A stretch of 64,000 bases of DNA from Nocardia otitidiscaviarum NBRC 14405 (GCF_000308635.1 NZ_BAGD01000043.1:1-64000), one strand, 5' to 3'; shown: positions 43,591 through 53,142, counted from the first letter of the stretch. The notes: generated from the letters alone by a model not told the origin. A program made the numbers and translations.

Positions 43591-44682
43591 ATGGCCCGCT
43601 TCTGTCTGCGTCACTGGTCCACGCTCGTTCCCCTCTTCGCCGCCCTGGTGCTGGCGGTTTCCTGGGGTCGCGATCTGAACGGGGCAGCGGTGATTCTGGT
43701 GAGCGCGGCCCTGATAGGGGCGGTGCTGTCGGCGGTGCATCACGCCGAGGTGGTCGCGCACAAGGTGGGCGAACCGCTGGGCGCGCTGGTGCTCGCGGTC
43801 GCCGTGACGGTCATCGAGGTCGGCCTGATCGTCACGCTCATGATCTCCAGCGGTGACAAGGCGGCATCGCTGGCCCGCGACACCGTCTTCGCGGCGGTGA
43901 TGATCACCTGCAACGGCATCGTCGGTCTGTCGCTGCTGGTGGGTGCGTTGCGGCGGCGGGTGGCGGTCTTCAATGCCGAGGGCACCGGCGCGGCGCTGGC
44001 CACGGTGGCGACCCTGGCCACCCTGTGCCTGGTGCTGCCGACCTTCACCACCAGTGAGCCGGGTCCGGTGTTCTCGGGTGGGCAGTTGGCCTTCGCGGCG
44101 GTGGCCGCGCTGGTGCTCTACGGCGTCTTCGTCATGGTCCAGACGGTCCGGCATCCGGACGATTTCCTGCCGGTCGAGGGCGGTCCTGCCGCCGTCGTTC
44201 ACGATGAGCACGCGGAGCCGCCGACCGGTGGGCGGGCGCTGGCCAGCCTGGGCCTGTTGCTGCTGGCCCTGGTCGGCGTGGTCGGTCTGGCCAAGACCGT
44301 GTCCCCGAATATCGAATCCGCCATCGCGTCGGCCGGGCTGCCGCAGTCCGCGGTCGGTGTGGTGATCGCCCTGCTGGTGCTGCTGCCGGAGGCGCTCGCG
44401 GCGGTGCGGTCGGCCCGGCGGGGCCGGGTGCAGATCAGCATGAATCTGGCGCTGGGCTCGGCCATGGCCAGTATCGGGCTGACGATTCCGGCCATCGCGC
44501 TGGCCTCGATCTGGATCGAGGGGCCGCTCATGCTGGGTCTCGGCGCCACCCAGATGGTGCTGCTGGCGCTGACGGTGGTGGTCGGCGCGCTCACGGTGGT
44601 GCCCGGCCGGGCCACGCTGCTCCAGGGCTGTGTGCATCTGGTGGTGTTCTCCGGCTTCCTGTTCCTGGCCGTCAGCCCTTGA
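43591..44682 (+). CDS. ChaA-family calcium/cation:proton antiporter
   Basis: A 363-aa membrane protein with about eleven helices. It has the two inverted CaCA repeats with acidic signatures: VAVTVIEVGLIVTLMISS in the first half and VIALLVLLPEALAAVRSARRGRVQISMNLALGSAMASIGLTIPA in the second. A loop with HDEHAEPP (about residue 200) may sense or bind cations. E. coli ChaA exports Ca2+, Na+ or K+ at alkaline pH. No strong ribosome-binding site is seen. It is divergent from the VIT1-type gene, making a cation-homeostasis pair. Confidence 0.9.
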   Translation: MARFCLRHWSTLVPLFAALVLAVSWGRDLNGAAVILVSAALIGAVLSAVHHAEVVAHKVGEPLGALVLAVAVTVIEVGLIVTLMISSGDKAASLARDTVFAAVMITCNGIVGLSLLVGALRRRVAVFNAEGTGAALATVATLATLCLVLPTFTTSEPGPVFSGGQLAFAAVAALVLYGVFVMVQTVRHPDDFLPVEGGPAAVVHDEHAEPPTGGRALASLGLLLLALVGVVGLAKTVSPNIESAIASAGLPQSAVGVVIALLVLLPEALAAVRSARRGRVQISMNLALGSAMASIGLTIPAIALASIWIEGPLMLGLGATQMVLLALTVVVGALTVVPGRATLLQGCVHLVVFSGFLFLAVSP

Positions 44683-44685
44683 GGT

Positions 44686-44913
44686 TCACGAGGTCCAGCG
44701 GTACACCTGTCCGTCGCGTAGCTCGTAGGCGCGGGCGGGTGGTGTCGAATCGCCGTTGTGCGGACGTCCGGCGAGCATGGCCATCACCCGGGTGCGGCCC
44801 CGGGTGATGTGGCCGCTCTCGGACCAGTGCACGTAGGGGTGAACGAGTTTCGCGAATGTGGTCCAGTCGTCGGCTTCGATGGCCCCCAGGATCGCGGTCA
44901 CTGTCTGATCCAC
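44686..44913 (-). CDS. Short NTF2-fold (SnoaL-like) protein
   Basis: A 75-aa protein, shorter than normal NTF2 domains (about 110-140 aa). It starts VTAILGAIEADDWTTFAKLVHPYVHWSESG and ends ARAYELRDGQVYRWTS, so the middle strands appear to be lost while both ends remain. It may be a compact member or a decayed one. The GTG at 44913 is plausible, but GGGAGGAG lies about 12 bases upstream, further than usual. It ends three bases from the convergent antiporter stop. Confidence 0.6.
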   Translation of the reverse strand: MDQTVTAILGAIEADDWTTFAKLVHPYVHWSESGHITRGRTRVMAMLAGRPHNGDSTPPARAYELRDGQVYRWTS

Positions 44914-45093
44914 ACCGTCAGTGAACTCCTCCCAGCGGTGCGGGGGAGCCGATTCACGCGAATTCGTACGGCGCTGAGCACGGCCATCGCGATTGCTGAC
45001 AGTTCACTTACTGCGCGGCCGAGGCATGACCGAGGGCTCCGAAACCTCGATGCCGGCGGTTCGCCGGGGCGGTGATATCCGCCACAGCGATAG

Positions 45094-45145
45094 CTGTTAC
45101 CGCTGATAACAGGTTTCAGAACACGCCTTAACATGCGGATATAGT
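45094..45145 (+). promoter_or_regulatory. Candidate mce-operon promoter and operator
   Basis: This lies in the only gene-free stretch above 300 bases (44914-45255). TATAGT at 45140-45145 is the best -10, giving a leader of about 100 bases; the -35 is weak. CTGTTA (45094-45099) and TAACAG (45107-45112) form an inverted repeat centred near -49. Further on, CGGTGT/ACACCG (45189-45205) forms a small hairpin in the leader. I see no gene or RNA gene in the rest of the stretch. Confidence 0.5.
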
Positions 45146-45255
45146 CTCTTGACCTGGGGGTCGACGTTGATACCGGCCGGTAGCTTGGCGGTGTCGGTCA
45201 CACCGTAATCCGATTTGTTGTAACTGCCCGTAACCATTAGCTTTGATGGCAGGCA

Positions 45256-46128
45256 GTGTTGCCGATCACGGAGAAGAATGATTTGAAGCCCGACACCCGG
45301 TCGCTACCGACCCCATCCGCCGCACGGATCGTGCGCGACAACTTCTCCGGAACCGTCGTGTCCTCCCTGCGTACCTTCGGACGGGCCGCCGGTATCGCCC
45401 AGGAGACCGTCACCGGAGCGGTGAGCGATATCGCGCGCGGGCAGTTCCAGTGGCGGGAGGCCATCATCCAGGCGTGGCGGCTCATCACCGTCACCGCGCT
45501 GCCCGCGATCCTCATCGCCATCCCCTTCGGCGTCATCGTCTCGGTGCAGGTCGGCAATATCATCCACACCCTCGGCGCGGATTCGCTGCTGGGCGCGGCG
45601 GGCGGGCTCGGCGTCATCAAGCAGGGCGCTCCGCTGGCCACCGGCTTCCTGCTCGGCGGCGCGGGCGCGGCGGCCATCGCCGCCGACCTGGGGGCGCGCA
45701 CCATCCGCGAGGAGATCGACGCGCTGAACACCATGGGCATCAGCCCGATTCACCGGCTGGTCATCCCGCGCATGGTGGCCATGCTGTTCGTGGCCCCGCT
45801 GCTGAACATCCTCATCATCTTCGTCGGCGTCCTCGCCGGATACGCGGTCGCGGTCGGCGGCCAGAACGTCACGCCGGGCAGCTACTGGGCCACCTTCGGC
45901 TCCTTCGCCACCACCGCCGACGTGTGGGTGTCGCTGGTGAAGGCGGTCATCTTCGGCTTCCTGGTGGTCGTCATCGCCTGTCAGCGCGGACTCGAGGCCA
46001 AGGGCGGCCCGCGCGGTGTGGCCGACGCCGTGAACGCCGCGGTGGTGCTCTCGGTGGTGTCCATCGTCGTGGTGAACCTGGTCGCCACCCAGATCACCGC
46101 CATGTTCCTGCCCACGAGGCTGGCATGA
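45256..46128 (+). CDS. yrbEA: YrbEA permease of the mce operon
   Basis: A 290-aa MlaE-type ABC permease that with YrbEB forms the inner-membrane core of an Mce lipid importer, powered by MceG (MkL) encoded elsewhere. It has about five to six helices. The conserved cytoplasmic EQ-like loop is LGARTIREEIDALNTMGISPIHRLVIPRMVAM. The GTG at 45256 is accepted, but a TTG at 45283 has GGAG nine bases upstream and would give a 281-aa protein beginning KPDTRSLPTPS. It overlaps yrbEB by ATGA. Confidence 0.93.
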   Translation: MLPITEKNDLKPDTRSLPTPSAARIVRDNFSGTVVSSLRTFGRAAGIAQETVTGAVSDIARGQFQWREAIIQAWRLITVTALPAILIAIPFGVIVSVQVGNIIHTLGADSLLGAAGGLGVIKQGAPLATGFLLGGAGAAAIAADLGARTIREEIDALNTMGISPIHRLVIPRMVAMLFVAPLLNILIIFVGVLAGYAVAVGGQNVTPGSYWATFGSFATTADVWVSLVKAVIFGFLVVVIACQRGLEAKGGPRGVADAVNAAVVLSVVSIVVVNLVATQITAMFLPTRLA

Positions 46129-46991
46129 CCACATCGACCTACGTCCCCAAGGGACTCGGCTGGTTCGCGCGCTTCTATCGCCGCCGCGGGCTGATTCTGC
46201 GCCGCATCGAGAATCTCGGCTTCGTGCTGGCCTTCGTCTGGCAGGTGCTGTCGTCGATTCCGTTGACGCTGCAGCGCTATCGCGACGAGACCATGCGCGC
46301 CATCACCAATATGACCTGGGGCCGCGGCTCGGTCATCGTGGGCGGCGGCACCGTCCCCATGATGATCGTGCTCGGCCTGGTCATGGGCGCGTCGGTGGCG
46401 GTGGAATCGTTCGCCACCCTGGACATGCTCGGCATGGGACCGGTGACCGGTCTGGTGTCGGCCTACGCGACCACGCGCGAACTCGCGCCCATCGCGGCCG
46501 CGATCGGCTTCGCCGCGCAGGCGGGCTGCCGGATGACCGCCGAGATCGGCTCCATGCGCATCTCCGAGGAGATCGACGCCATCGAATCGCTCGGCCTGCG
46601 CTCGGTGCCGTTCGTGGTCACCACCCGCGTGCTGGCCGGTGCGGTCGCCATCATCCCGACCTTCCTGATCGCGCTCATCCTGTCGTACCTGTCCTGCCGC
46701 GGCCTGATCACGCTGGTGCACGGGTCCGCCGCGGGCGTGTACGACCACTATTTCTTCCAGTTCGTCACCGGATTCGACGTGATCGCGGCGGTGATCAAGG
46801 TGGCCATCTTCGCCACCGTGGTCATCCTCATCCACTGCTACTACGGGTTCTTCGCCACCGGCGGCCCGGAGGGCGTGGGCATCGCGTCGGGTAAGGCGGT
46901 GCGGGCCAGCTCCGTGGCGATCGTCGCCATCGACATGGTGCTGTCCATCGCGCTGTGGGGCTTCAACTCGGCGATCACGTTCACGGGGTAG
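46125..46991 (+). CDS. yrbEB: YrbEB permease of the mce operon
   Basis: The second MlaE-type permease, 288 aa. It contains FAAQAGCRMTAEIGSMRISEEIDAIESLGLRSVPFVVTTRVLAG, the conserved coupling region, and six hydrophobic segments. The ATG overlaps the yrbEA stop (ATGA). mceA begins two bases after its stop. Confidence 0.94.
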   Translation: MTTSTYVPKGLGWFARFYRRRGLILRRIENLGFVLAFVWQVLSSIPLTLQRYRDETMRAITNMTWGRGSVIVGGGTVPMMIVLGLVMGASVAVESFATLDMLGMGPVTGLVSAYATTRELAPIAAAIGFAAQAGCRMTAEIGSMRISEEIDAIESLGLRSVPFVVTTRVLAGAVAIIPTFLIALILSYLSCRGLITLVHGSAAGVYDHYFFQFVTGFDVIAAVIKVAIFATVVILIHCYYGFFATGGPEGVGIASGKAVRASSVAIVAIDMVLSIALWGFNSAITFTG

Positions 46992-46993
46992 GG

Positions 46994-48028
46994 ATGCCGA
47001 ATTACGGAATGCCCGGGGTCGCGGTGGACCGCGGCCGGGCGATGAAGGTGGGAGCCGTCGCGGTCGCGGTGGTGCTGGCCGTGACCGCGGCCTGGTACGG
47101 GATTCGCGCCATGACCGCCGATACGGGACTGCGCATCTCGCTGCACACCGAGCAGATCGGTGACGGCGTGCTGGCGGGCACCCAGGTGCGCCTGGACGGC
47201 GTGCTGGTCGGCAAGGTCGTGGAGATCACGCCCGCCGCGCGCGGCACCCAGCGCATCGCCCTGCAGCTCGACGAGTCGCGGTTGTACGGTCTGGACGACT
47301 CGCTGCTGGTCGACTACGCGCCGCAGAATCTGTTCGGCATCAGCGAGATCGAGCTGCGCCGTGGGGCGGGCGGCGCGCCGCTGCGCACCGGCACCGAGAT
47401 CGACCTCACCGGCGCCGAGTCGGCGGCCGTCTACGACGCCACCATGGGTTCGCTGCTGCGCAGTATGTCGCAGGTCGGCGATACGGTGCTGACTCCGCAG
47501 CTGGCCACGGTCATCGCGCAGGTCGCGGCCGACGTGGAGGCGTTCACGCCGCTGGCGCAGGCCATCGTGACCGCCTCGCGCACCGTGGTGGACAACCAGA
47601 AGATGCCGCCCTCGCAGCTGTTCGGCAATCTCGGCCCGGCCTTCGACGGCGGTGGCCGGTTCGCGGGCGCGGCGGTCGAGGTGGTCGACGTGATCCGCAG
47701 TATCGAACGGCTGCAACAGGATCGCGAATCCTACGACCACGGGGTGGACATCGTGGTGAACAAGCTGCTGCCCACCCTGTCGGAAACGCTGGGGCAGGCC
47801 GGAACCCAGCTCTCGGCCACCACCGACACCCTCGCCGCCATCCTGTCGGTGCTGGCGCGGATGGTGCCCGCGCCGCAGCGCACCGCCGCCGAGCTGACCG
47901 AACTGCTGCACCGGCTGCGCGCCGCCATGCCGGACACCCCGAACGGTCCGGTGCTGAATGTCGAAGTGGATCTGCGCGGCGTGCCCGCCGTGGCGGTGCC
48001 GCTCCTGGGTGCGGGAGGTGGCCGATGA
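46994..48028 (+). CDS. mceA: MceA-family protein
   Basis: The first Mce subunit, 344 aa. After a short cytoplasmic start there is one anchor helix (about 17-40), then the MCE domain with LAGTQVRLDGVLVGKVVEI, and a helical needle segment extending to the end. Mce subunits A-F assemble a hexameric tube through which lipids cross the envelope. It lacks the long Pro-rich tail of several mycobacterial MceA proteins. GGGGTAGGG precedes the ATG. Confidence 0.93.
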   Translation: MPNYGMPGVAVDRGRAMKVGAVAVAVVLAVTAAWYGIRAMTADTGLRISLHTEQIGDGVLAGTQVRLDGVLVGKVVEITPAARGTQRIALQLDESRLYGLDDSLLVDYAPQNLFGISEIELRRGAGGAPLRTGTEIDLTGAESAAVYDATMGSLLRSMSQVGDTVLTPQLATVIAQVAADVEAFTPLAQAIVTASRTVVDNQKMPPSQLFGNLGPAFDGGGRFAGAAVEVVDVIRSIERLQQDRESYDHGVDIVVNKLLPTLSETLGQAGTQLSATTDTLAAILSVLARMVPAPQRTAAELTELLHRLRAAMPDTPNGPVLNVEVDLRGVPAVAVPLLGAGGGR

Positions 48029-49020
48029 AGGTGGGGGCCGCCGCCTGGCGGCTGGGACTGTTCGCGGTGGTGATCGTGGCCGTGCTGGCCATGGTCATCC
48101 AGCTCATCGAACGGCCCGTCGCGGGCGAGACCGAGGCGCACGACGCGCTGTTCACCGATGCCAACGGCCTCAAGGTGGGCGATGACGTGCGCATGTACGG
48201 CGTGCAGGTGGGCAAGGTGCGCAGCATCGACCTGGACGGCACCCGGGCGCGCGTGCGCCTGACCGTCAAGACCGACGCGGCCATCTACGACAACAGCAAG
48301 CTGGCCATCCGCTACCAGAACCTGACCGGTCAGCGCTACATCGACCTGCAACAGCAGCCGCGGCCGGGGGTGCGCCTGCCCGCCGACGCCACCGTCGGCG
48401 TCGAGCAGACGGTGCCGTCCTTCGACGTCACCAGCCTGTTCAACGGCCTGCGTCCGGTGCTGGCCACCATTTCCCCCGAGGCGATCAACCAGTTCACCGC
48501 CAGCATGGTGGCGGTGATCGAGGGTGACGGCAGCGGCGTCGGCCCGGCCCTGGACGCCATCGGCCAACTCGCCTCCTATGTGGACAACCGCCAGCAGGTG
48601 ATCGGCACCCTGATCCGCAATATGTCTGAGCTGTCGGACAAGGTCGGCGGCCGGGTGCACCACCTGGTGCCGCTGCTGGCCCGACTCTCGGACATCTTCG
48701 AATCGTTGCGCGAGAACATCGGCGGCCTGGCGCAATTCGCGGTGACCGCGCCGTCGGTGCTGGCCCCCGTCGACTCGCTGCTGCGCACCCTGGGCCTGGC
48801 CGAGGGCAATGACGTGGACGAGCTGATCCGTCGGCTGTTCCCCGATCCGCAGGAGGCGGTGGCGGTGTTCGGGCGGCTGCCCGCGGTGCTGGCCGCCGCG
48901 GACGCCGCGCTGCCGTCGGCCTCGGGCTGGACACCGCAGTGCAGTAGGGGAACCGCGGAGCTGCCGGGTCTGCTCCAGGTGCTGGTTTCCGGACAGCGGG
49001 TGGTGTTGTGCAACGGATGA
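48025..49020 (+). CDS. mceB: MceB-family protein
   Basis: A 331-aa Mce subunit. An anchor helix (about 10-26) is followed by the MCE domain with GLKVGDDVRMYGVQVGKVRSIDL, RYQNLTGQRYIDLQQ, and a long helical part with DKVGGRVHHLVPLLARLSDIFESLRENIGGLAQ. The C-terminus has two cysteines (PQCSRG and VVLCNG), likely a disulfide. It overlaps mceA and mceC by ATGA. Confidence 0.93.
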   Translation: MKVGAAAWRLGLFAVVIVAVLAMVIQLIERPVAGETEAHDALFTDANGLKVGDDVRMYGVQVGKVRSIDLDGTRARVRLTVKTDAAIYDNSKLAIRYQNLTGQRYIDLQQQPRPGVRLPADATVGVEQTVPSFDVTSLFNGLRPVLATISPEAINQFTASMVAVIEGDGSGVGPALDAIGQLASYVDNRQQVIGTLIRNMSELSDKVGGRVHHLVPLLARLSDIFESLRENIGGLAQFAVTAPSVLAPVDSLLRTLGLAEGNDVDELIRRLFPDPQEAVAVFGRLPAVLAAADAALPSASGWTPQCSRGTAELPGLLQVLVSGQRVVLCNG

Positions 49021-50033
49021 GACTGTCGAGCCTGCTGCCCCGCGAGAGCAGGGTCATCGACGACCACACCCGCAAGCGCCGGGAGCTGCGCCGCGGCGTC
49101 GTCGGCGCGATCCTGCTCGCCATCTGCCTGCTGGCGGTGGGCGCGCTGTACGTGGTGCCGTTCGGAAAGCACACCTACACCGCGGAATTGACCGAGGCAC
49201 AGTCGGTGAAGGCCGGTGACGATGTGCGCATCGCCGGCATCTCGGTCGGCGAGGTGGAATCGCTGGAGCTGAAGCCGGACCGGGTCGTCATGCGCTTCAC
49301 CGTGAATTCCAATGTGTTCGTGGGTGATCAGACCTCGCTGGACATCCGCATGCTCACCGTGGTCGGTGGCCATTACGTGGCGATGTTCCCGGCGGGGGAG
49401 CGGCCGCTGGGCGACGCCCCGATCCCCGCGGACCGAGTCCGGCTGCCCTACAGCCTGATCCAGACCTTCCAGGCCGCGGCCGCGCCGTTGCAGCAGCTCG
49501 ACGGCGACTCGCTGCACCGCAATCTGACCGCGCTCGGCGATTCGCTGGAGACCGCGCCGGACACCCTGCGCACCACCCTGGACACGCTCGGCACCTACGT
49601 CGACGCGTTGAACCGGCAGCGCACCCAGGTCTCGAACGCCGTCGCGGTGCTGGACGAGTACGTGCGCATGTACGACGGCGCGAAGACCGATCTCGGCCGT
49701 CTCATGGACAATGCCAACCTGCTGGTCACGGTACTGCTGGACAAGCACGCCGAGATGGCAGAGGCGATCCGGCTGCTCAGCGGCGTGCTCGACCGGGTGG
49801 CCGTGCTGGGCCCGGTGTGGAACGACCAGCTGAAGACCAGGGTCACCGACGCGGTGGCGGCACTGCGCGGCCTCAGCGGCGAATTCCAGCCCATGCTCAC
49901 CGCCGCGCAGGGTTTGCAGGACAAGTTGTCGCAGTTGGTGATTCCCGACGGCGGGGTCGGTGTGGACCGGTCCGACCGGACCATCACCGCGCCCGCCGCC
50001 ATCTGCGTACCGCTGCCCGGGAGGGACTGCTGA
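49017..50033 (+). CDS. mceC: MceC-family protein
   Basis: A 338-aa Mce subunit. A basic start (HTRKRRELRRG) leads into the anchor helix at about 28-50, then the MCE domain with SVKAGDDVRIAGISVGEVESLELKPD, and helical repeats with TALGDSLETAPDTLRTTLDTLGTYVDAL. It ends ICVPLPGRDC with two cysteines. The ATG at 49017 overlaps the mceB stop; an ATG at 49008 is also in frame. Confidence 0.93.
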   Translation: MRLSSLLPRESRVIDDHTRKRRELRRGVVGAILLAICLLAVGALYVVPFGKHTYTAELTEAQSVKAGDDVRIAGISVGEVESLELKPDRVVMRFTVNSNVFVGDQTSLDIRMLTVVGGHYVAMFPAGERPLGDAPIPADRVRLPYSLIQTFQAAAAPLQQLDGDSLHRNLTALGDSLETAPDTLRTTLDTLGTYVDALNRQRTQVSNAVAVLDEYVRMYDGAKTDLGRLMDNANLLVTVLLDKHAEMAEAIRLLSGVLDRVAVLGPVWNDQLKTRVTDAVAALRGLSGEFQPMLTAAQGLQDKLSQLVIPDGGVGVDRSDRTITAPAAICVPLPGRDC

Positions 50034-51118
50034 TGTTCAAGCGGATGCTCGGATCGCAGGCGTTCATGTCGGTCGCCGGGGCGCTGGTGATCGTGCTCGT
50101 CGCCCTGGTCGGCTATGTCGTCATCTTCGACCCGATGAAGAAGACCATCTCCTACACCGCGATCATGCCCGACGCGGTGGGCCTGTACGTGGGCAACAAG
50201 GTGACCATGCGCGGCATCGCGGTCGGCACCGTGGATTCGGTCGAGCCGGAGAACGGCAAGGTGACCGTCGGTTTCTCGGTGGACGCGGACCATCCGGTGT
50301 ACGCCGACGCCGCCGCCACCACCGTCGCCGAATCGATTGTGGCCGACCGGAATCTGGCGGTGCTGTCCAGCGGTGCGGATCGGGCGCTGTGGGATCCGGC
50401 CCGGCCCATCACCAATACCCTCACTCCCAAGAGCATCACCGAGACGCTGACCGCGCTGGCGGATCTGTCCGCCGAGATCCAGCGCCCCGACGCCCCGGAC
50501 GCGCTGGGCCGCGGCCTGATCGCACTCGACGACGCCACCCGGGGCACCGGCCGCGAGATCAACGACATCGTCAACAAGCTGGGTGCGGCCATGGCCGCAC
50601 CGGACGCCGATATCGCGCATCTGGTGGGCATTTTCGACTCCTTCGCCTCGGTGGCGGAGAAGGTGGAGACGCACTGGGGCGATCTGCGCAGCATGCTGCT
50701 GCGGCTGGCTCCGGCGCTCACCATCGCCAGCGACGAGCTGATCGGTCCCGGTGCGGTGCTGGTCGACCGGCTCGGCGCGGTGCTGCCGATGCTCAACGAC
50801 CTGGTCGTGCTGGCGGGCGATCCGATCATGGACGCGCTCAACGACGCCGTGCCCATGGTGCGGCTGCTGCGCGCGAATATCGGCTCGCTGTCGGAGGTGG
50901 TGCGCAAGCTGCCGGTGATCACCTCGGTGGCGCAGGCGGTCACCGGTCCCGACGGCATCACCTACGGGTCGCCGCGGGTGGCGCTGCCCGCGCCGGACGC
51001 CGAGCAGGTGTGCGCGGCGATCGACGCCGTCGCACCCGGTCGGTGTGCGAGCGCGGCGAACGGCATGGTCGAGATTTCTCTGGTTCAGCTGGTGCTGGGA
51101 ACGGCGGGTGCGCGATGA
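50033..51118 (+). CDS. mceD: MceD-family protein
   Basis: A 361-aa Mce subunit. The anchor helix is at about 10-32; the MCE domain has GLYVGNKVTMRGIAVGTVDSVEPENGKVTVGFSVD and AESIVADRNLAVL. The helical body ends with paired cysteines (EQVCAAIDAVAPGRCA). It is much shorter than some mycobacterial MceD proteins, which carry long Pro-rich tails. Start and mceC stop share one base (TGATG). Confidence 0.93.
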   Translation: MFKRMLGSQAFMSVAGALVIVLVALVGYVVIFDPMKKTISYTAIMPDAVGLYVGNKVTMRGIAVGTVDSVEPENGKVTVGFSVDADHPVYADAAATTVAESIVADRNLAVLSSGADRALWDPARPITNTLTPKSITETLTALADLSAEIQRPDAPDALGRGLIALDDATRGTGREINDIVNKLGAAMAAPDADIAHLVGIFDSFASVAEKVETHWGDLRSMLLRLAPALTIASDELIGPGAVLVDRLGAVLPMLNDLVVLAGDPIMDALNDAVPMVRLLRANIGSLSEVVRKLPVITSVAQAVTGPDGITYGSPRVALPAPDAEQVCAAIDAVAPGRCASAANGMVEISLVQLVLGTAGAR

Positions 51119-52176
51119 CGGCGAAACTCTTGCGCCGCACCGGAATCGCGGTGCTGGCGGCGGCGCTGCTGGCCGGTGTCGGCGGCTGTGGCTTCGATCC
51201 CGCCTCGGTGCCGGTGCCCGGCACCACGGTGTCGGGGCCCACCTATCGGCTGCACATCGAGTTCGACAATGTGCTGAATCTGCCCGCGAAGGCGAAGGTC
51301 ATCGCCAATGGCGCGATGGTCGGCACGGTGGCCGGGGTGCGGGTGGTGGACGCCGCGCAGGCCCCCGCCGGTCGCGGTGGCTACGTGGTGGTGGATGTCG
51401 ACATCTCCCGCGCGGTGCGGCTGCCCGCCACCACCGTGGCCGAACTGCGGCAGAACACCGTGCTCGGCGACATCCACCTGGCGCTGACCACTCCGACCGA
51501 CGGTTTCGGCGATCTGCTGTCCGACGGCGGCACCATTCCGCTCGAGCGCACCGCGCCGCCGGTGCAGCTCGAGGACACCATGGCCGCGCTGGCCACCTTC
51601 ACCCAGGGCGGCGCGATCGACCAACTCCAGGACATCATCCACCGGTTCAACGCGGTGCTGCCGCAGGATCCGGCCGAGACCAAGCGGATCGCGCAGGTGC
51701 TCGCCGCCGACGCCGTCGATCTGGCCGCCAACCTGGACCAGGTCGATCTGCTGCTCAACGGACTCGGCACCAATGCGCAGGTGCTGCACGACAAGATGGG
51801 CTTCCTGGACCATGAGCTGAGCCAGGTCTCGGTGGACCAGATGAACGGCATCACCCATTCCATCGACGGGGTGGCGGGCCTGTTCACCGCGCTCGGCACG
51901 CTGGGCACCTCGCTGACCTGGCTGGCCCCCATCGCCACCTCGGGTGATGCGGCCGCGCAGGCGTTCGTGCCGCTGGCGGTGTCGGGTGCGCCGCTGGACC
52001 TGTCCGCGCCGGGCAATCTGAATCTGCTCATCGCGCTGTTGCGGGACAAGGTGATTCCGTTCTTCGAACAGGGCGCGAAGGTGAACGTCACCGGGGTGTC
52101 GGTGAATTCGGTCGGTAGGGACGAGCAGGTGGATCGCATGGTCGCCACCCTGCGCATGATCGGAGCCGTGCGATGA
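51115..52176 (+). CDS. mceE: MceE-family lipoprotein
   Basis: A 353-aa Mce lipoprotein. The signal peptide ends in the lipobox VGGC with Cys25 as the lipidated residue, followed by GFDPASVPVPG, a common MceE start. The MCE domain has NLPAKAKVIANGAMVGTVAGVRV and AELRQNTVLGDIHLAL. The helical body then runs to the end. It overlaps mceD and mceF by ATGA. Position and lipobox identify it as the E subunit. Confidence 0.94.
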   Translation: MTAKLLRRTGIAVLAAALLAGVGGCGFDPASVPVPGTTVSGPTYRLHIEFDNVLNLPAKAKVIANGAMVGTVAGVRVVDAAQAPAGRGGYVVVDVDISRAVRLPATTVAELRQNTVLGDIHLALTTPTDGFGDLLSDGGTIPLERTAPPVQLEDTMAALATFTQGGAIDQLQDIIHRFNAVLPQDPAETKRIAQVLAADAVDLAANLDQVDLLLNGLGTNAQVLHDKMGFLDHELSQVSVDQMNGITHSIDGVAGLFTALGTLGTSLTWLAPIATSGDAAAQAFVPLAVSGAPLDLSAPGNLNLLIALLRDKVIPFFEQGAKVNVTGVSVNSVGRDEQVDRMVATLRMIGAVR

Positions 52177-53129
52177 AATGGGGATCGCTGGCCTCGCTGG
52201 CCGGTATCGGCGTCGTCACCGTGGTCGGCGCGAGCTATCTGACCTTCGGTGTGGTGCGGGCGGATCCGTTCGCGGAGTTCACCGACGCCGCCATGGTGCT
52301 GCCGAATTCGGGATCGCTCGAGGTGGGTTCGCCGATTCTGCTGACCGGTGTCGAGGTCGGTGAGGTGACCGCCGTGCGGGGCACCGCCGACGGGGTGGAG
52401 GTGCGCTTCCGGGTGGCCGCGGATCGGCGGGTGCCGACCGACAGCACCGTCGTCATCGAACACCTGTCGGCGCTGGGCGAACCGTACGTGGAGTTCCGGC
52501 CCAACGGCTCAGGTGGCCCGTATCTCGCCGACGGCCAGCGATTGGACGCCTCCACGGTGCGTCCGCCGCTGTCCATCCCTGAGGTCGCCCGGCTGGTCAC
52601 CAAGACCATGAACCAGCTCGACCCGGAGGCGGTCGGCTCCCTGGTGAGCACCCTGGGCGATGCCTTCATCGGCACCGACGGCGCCATGCCCGCCCTGCAA
52701 CGGTCCGGTGATCTGCTGGCCGCGGCCATTATGAGCCGGGAGCCCAAGATCGCCCAGCTACTGAACAGCTTCCAGGCCGCGGCAGCCGATATCGACGGTA
52801 TGGGCGAGGCCACGGGAGCCGCCGCCCCGGCATTCGTCGAGTTCTCGCATGCTCTGACCGCCCTGGTCGAGGCGGTCGGTAGACTGGTCGACGGTGCCCC
52901 CGGACCCGATGCGTATCTGGCCGACAACGGGCTGGCTACCTTCCTGGCCCGGCTGAACGACTGGTTGCGGCAGGCCGGACCCGAATTGAAGACCCTCGCA
53001 CCCGCCCTGCAACCCCTGGCGGACGCGGTGCGCAGCACGGGACCCCAGATCGATATCAGCACCCTGATCTCGCAGGCGCTCGCCGACACCGGTGACGGTG
53101 CCGTGCGCGTGCGGGTGACTGTGAAGTAG
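52173..53129 (+). CDS. mceF: MceF-family protein
   Basis: A 318-aa Mce subunit, the last of the set. The anchor helix is at about 5-25, the MCE domain has SLEVGSPILLTGVEVGEVTAVRG and LSALGEPYVEFRPNG, and the helical body ends without a Pro-rich tail. It is clearly shorter than typical mycobacterial MceF proteins, which often exceed 400 aa. It overlaps mceE by ATGA and precedes the mas gene by 13 bases. Confidence 0.92.
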   Translation: MKWGSLASLAGIGVVTVVGASYLTFGVVRADPFAEFTDAAMVLPNSGSLEVGSPILLTGVEVGEVTAVRGTADGVEVRFRVAADRRVPTDSTVVIEHLSALGEPYVEFRPNGSGGPYLADGQRLDASTVRPPLSIPEVARLVTKTMNQLDPEAVGSLVSTLGDAFIGTDGAMPALQRSGDLLAAAIMSREPKIAQLLNSFQAAAADIDGMGEATGAAAPAFVEFSHALTALVEAVGRLVDGAPGPDAYLADNGLATFLARLNDWLRQAGPELKTLAPALQPLADAVRSTGPQIDISTLISQALADTGDGAVRVRVTVK

Positions 53130-53142
53130 TAGGAGGAAGCGG

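Noticed and set aside
44898..45134. 78-codon minus-strand frame in the gap before the mce operon
   Set aside because: No ribosome-binding site, no recognisable composition, and it overlaps the short NTF2-fold gene; the stretch looks regulatory.
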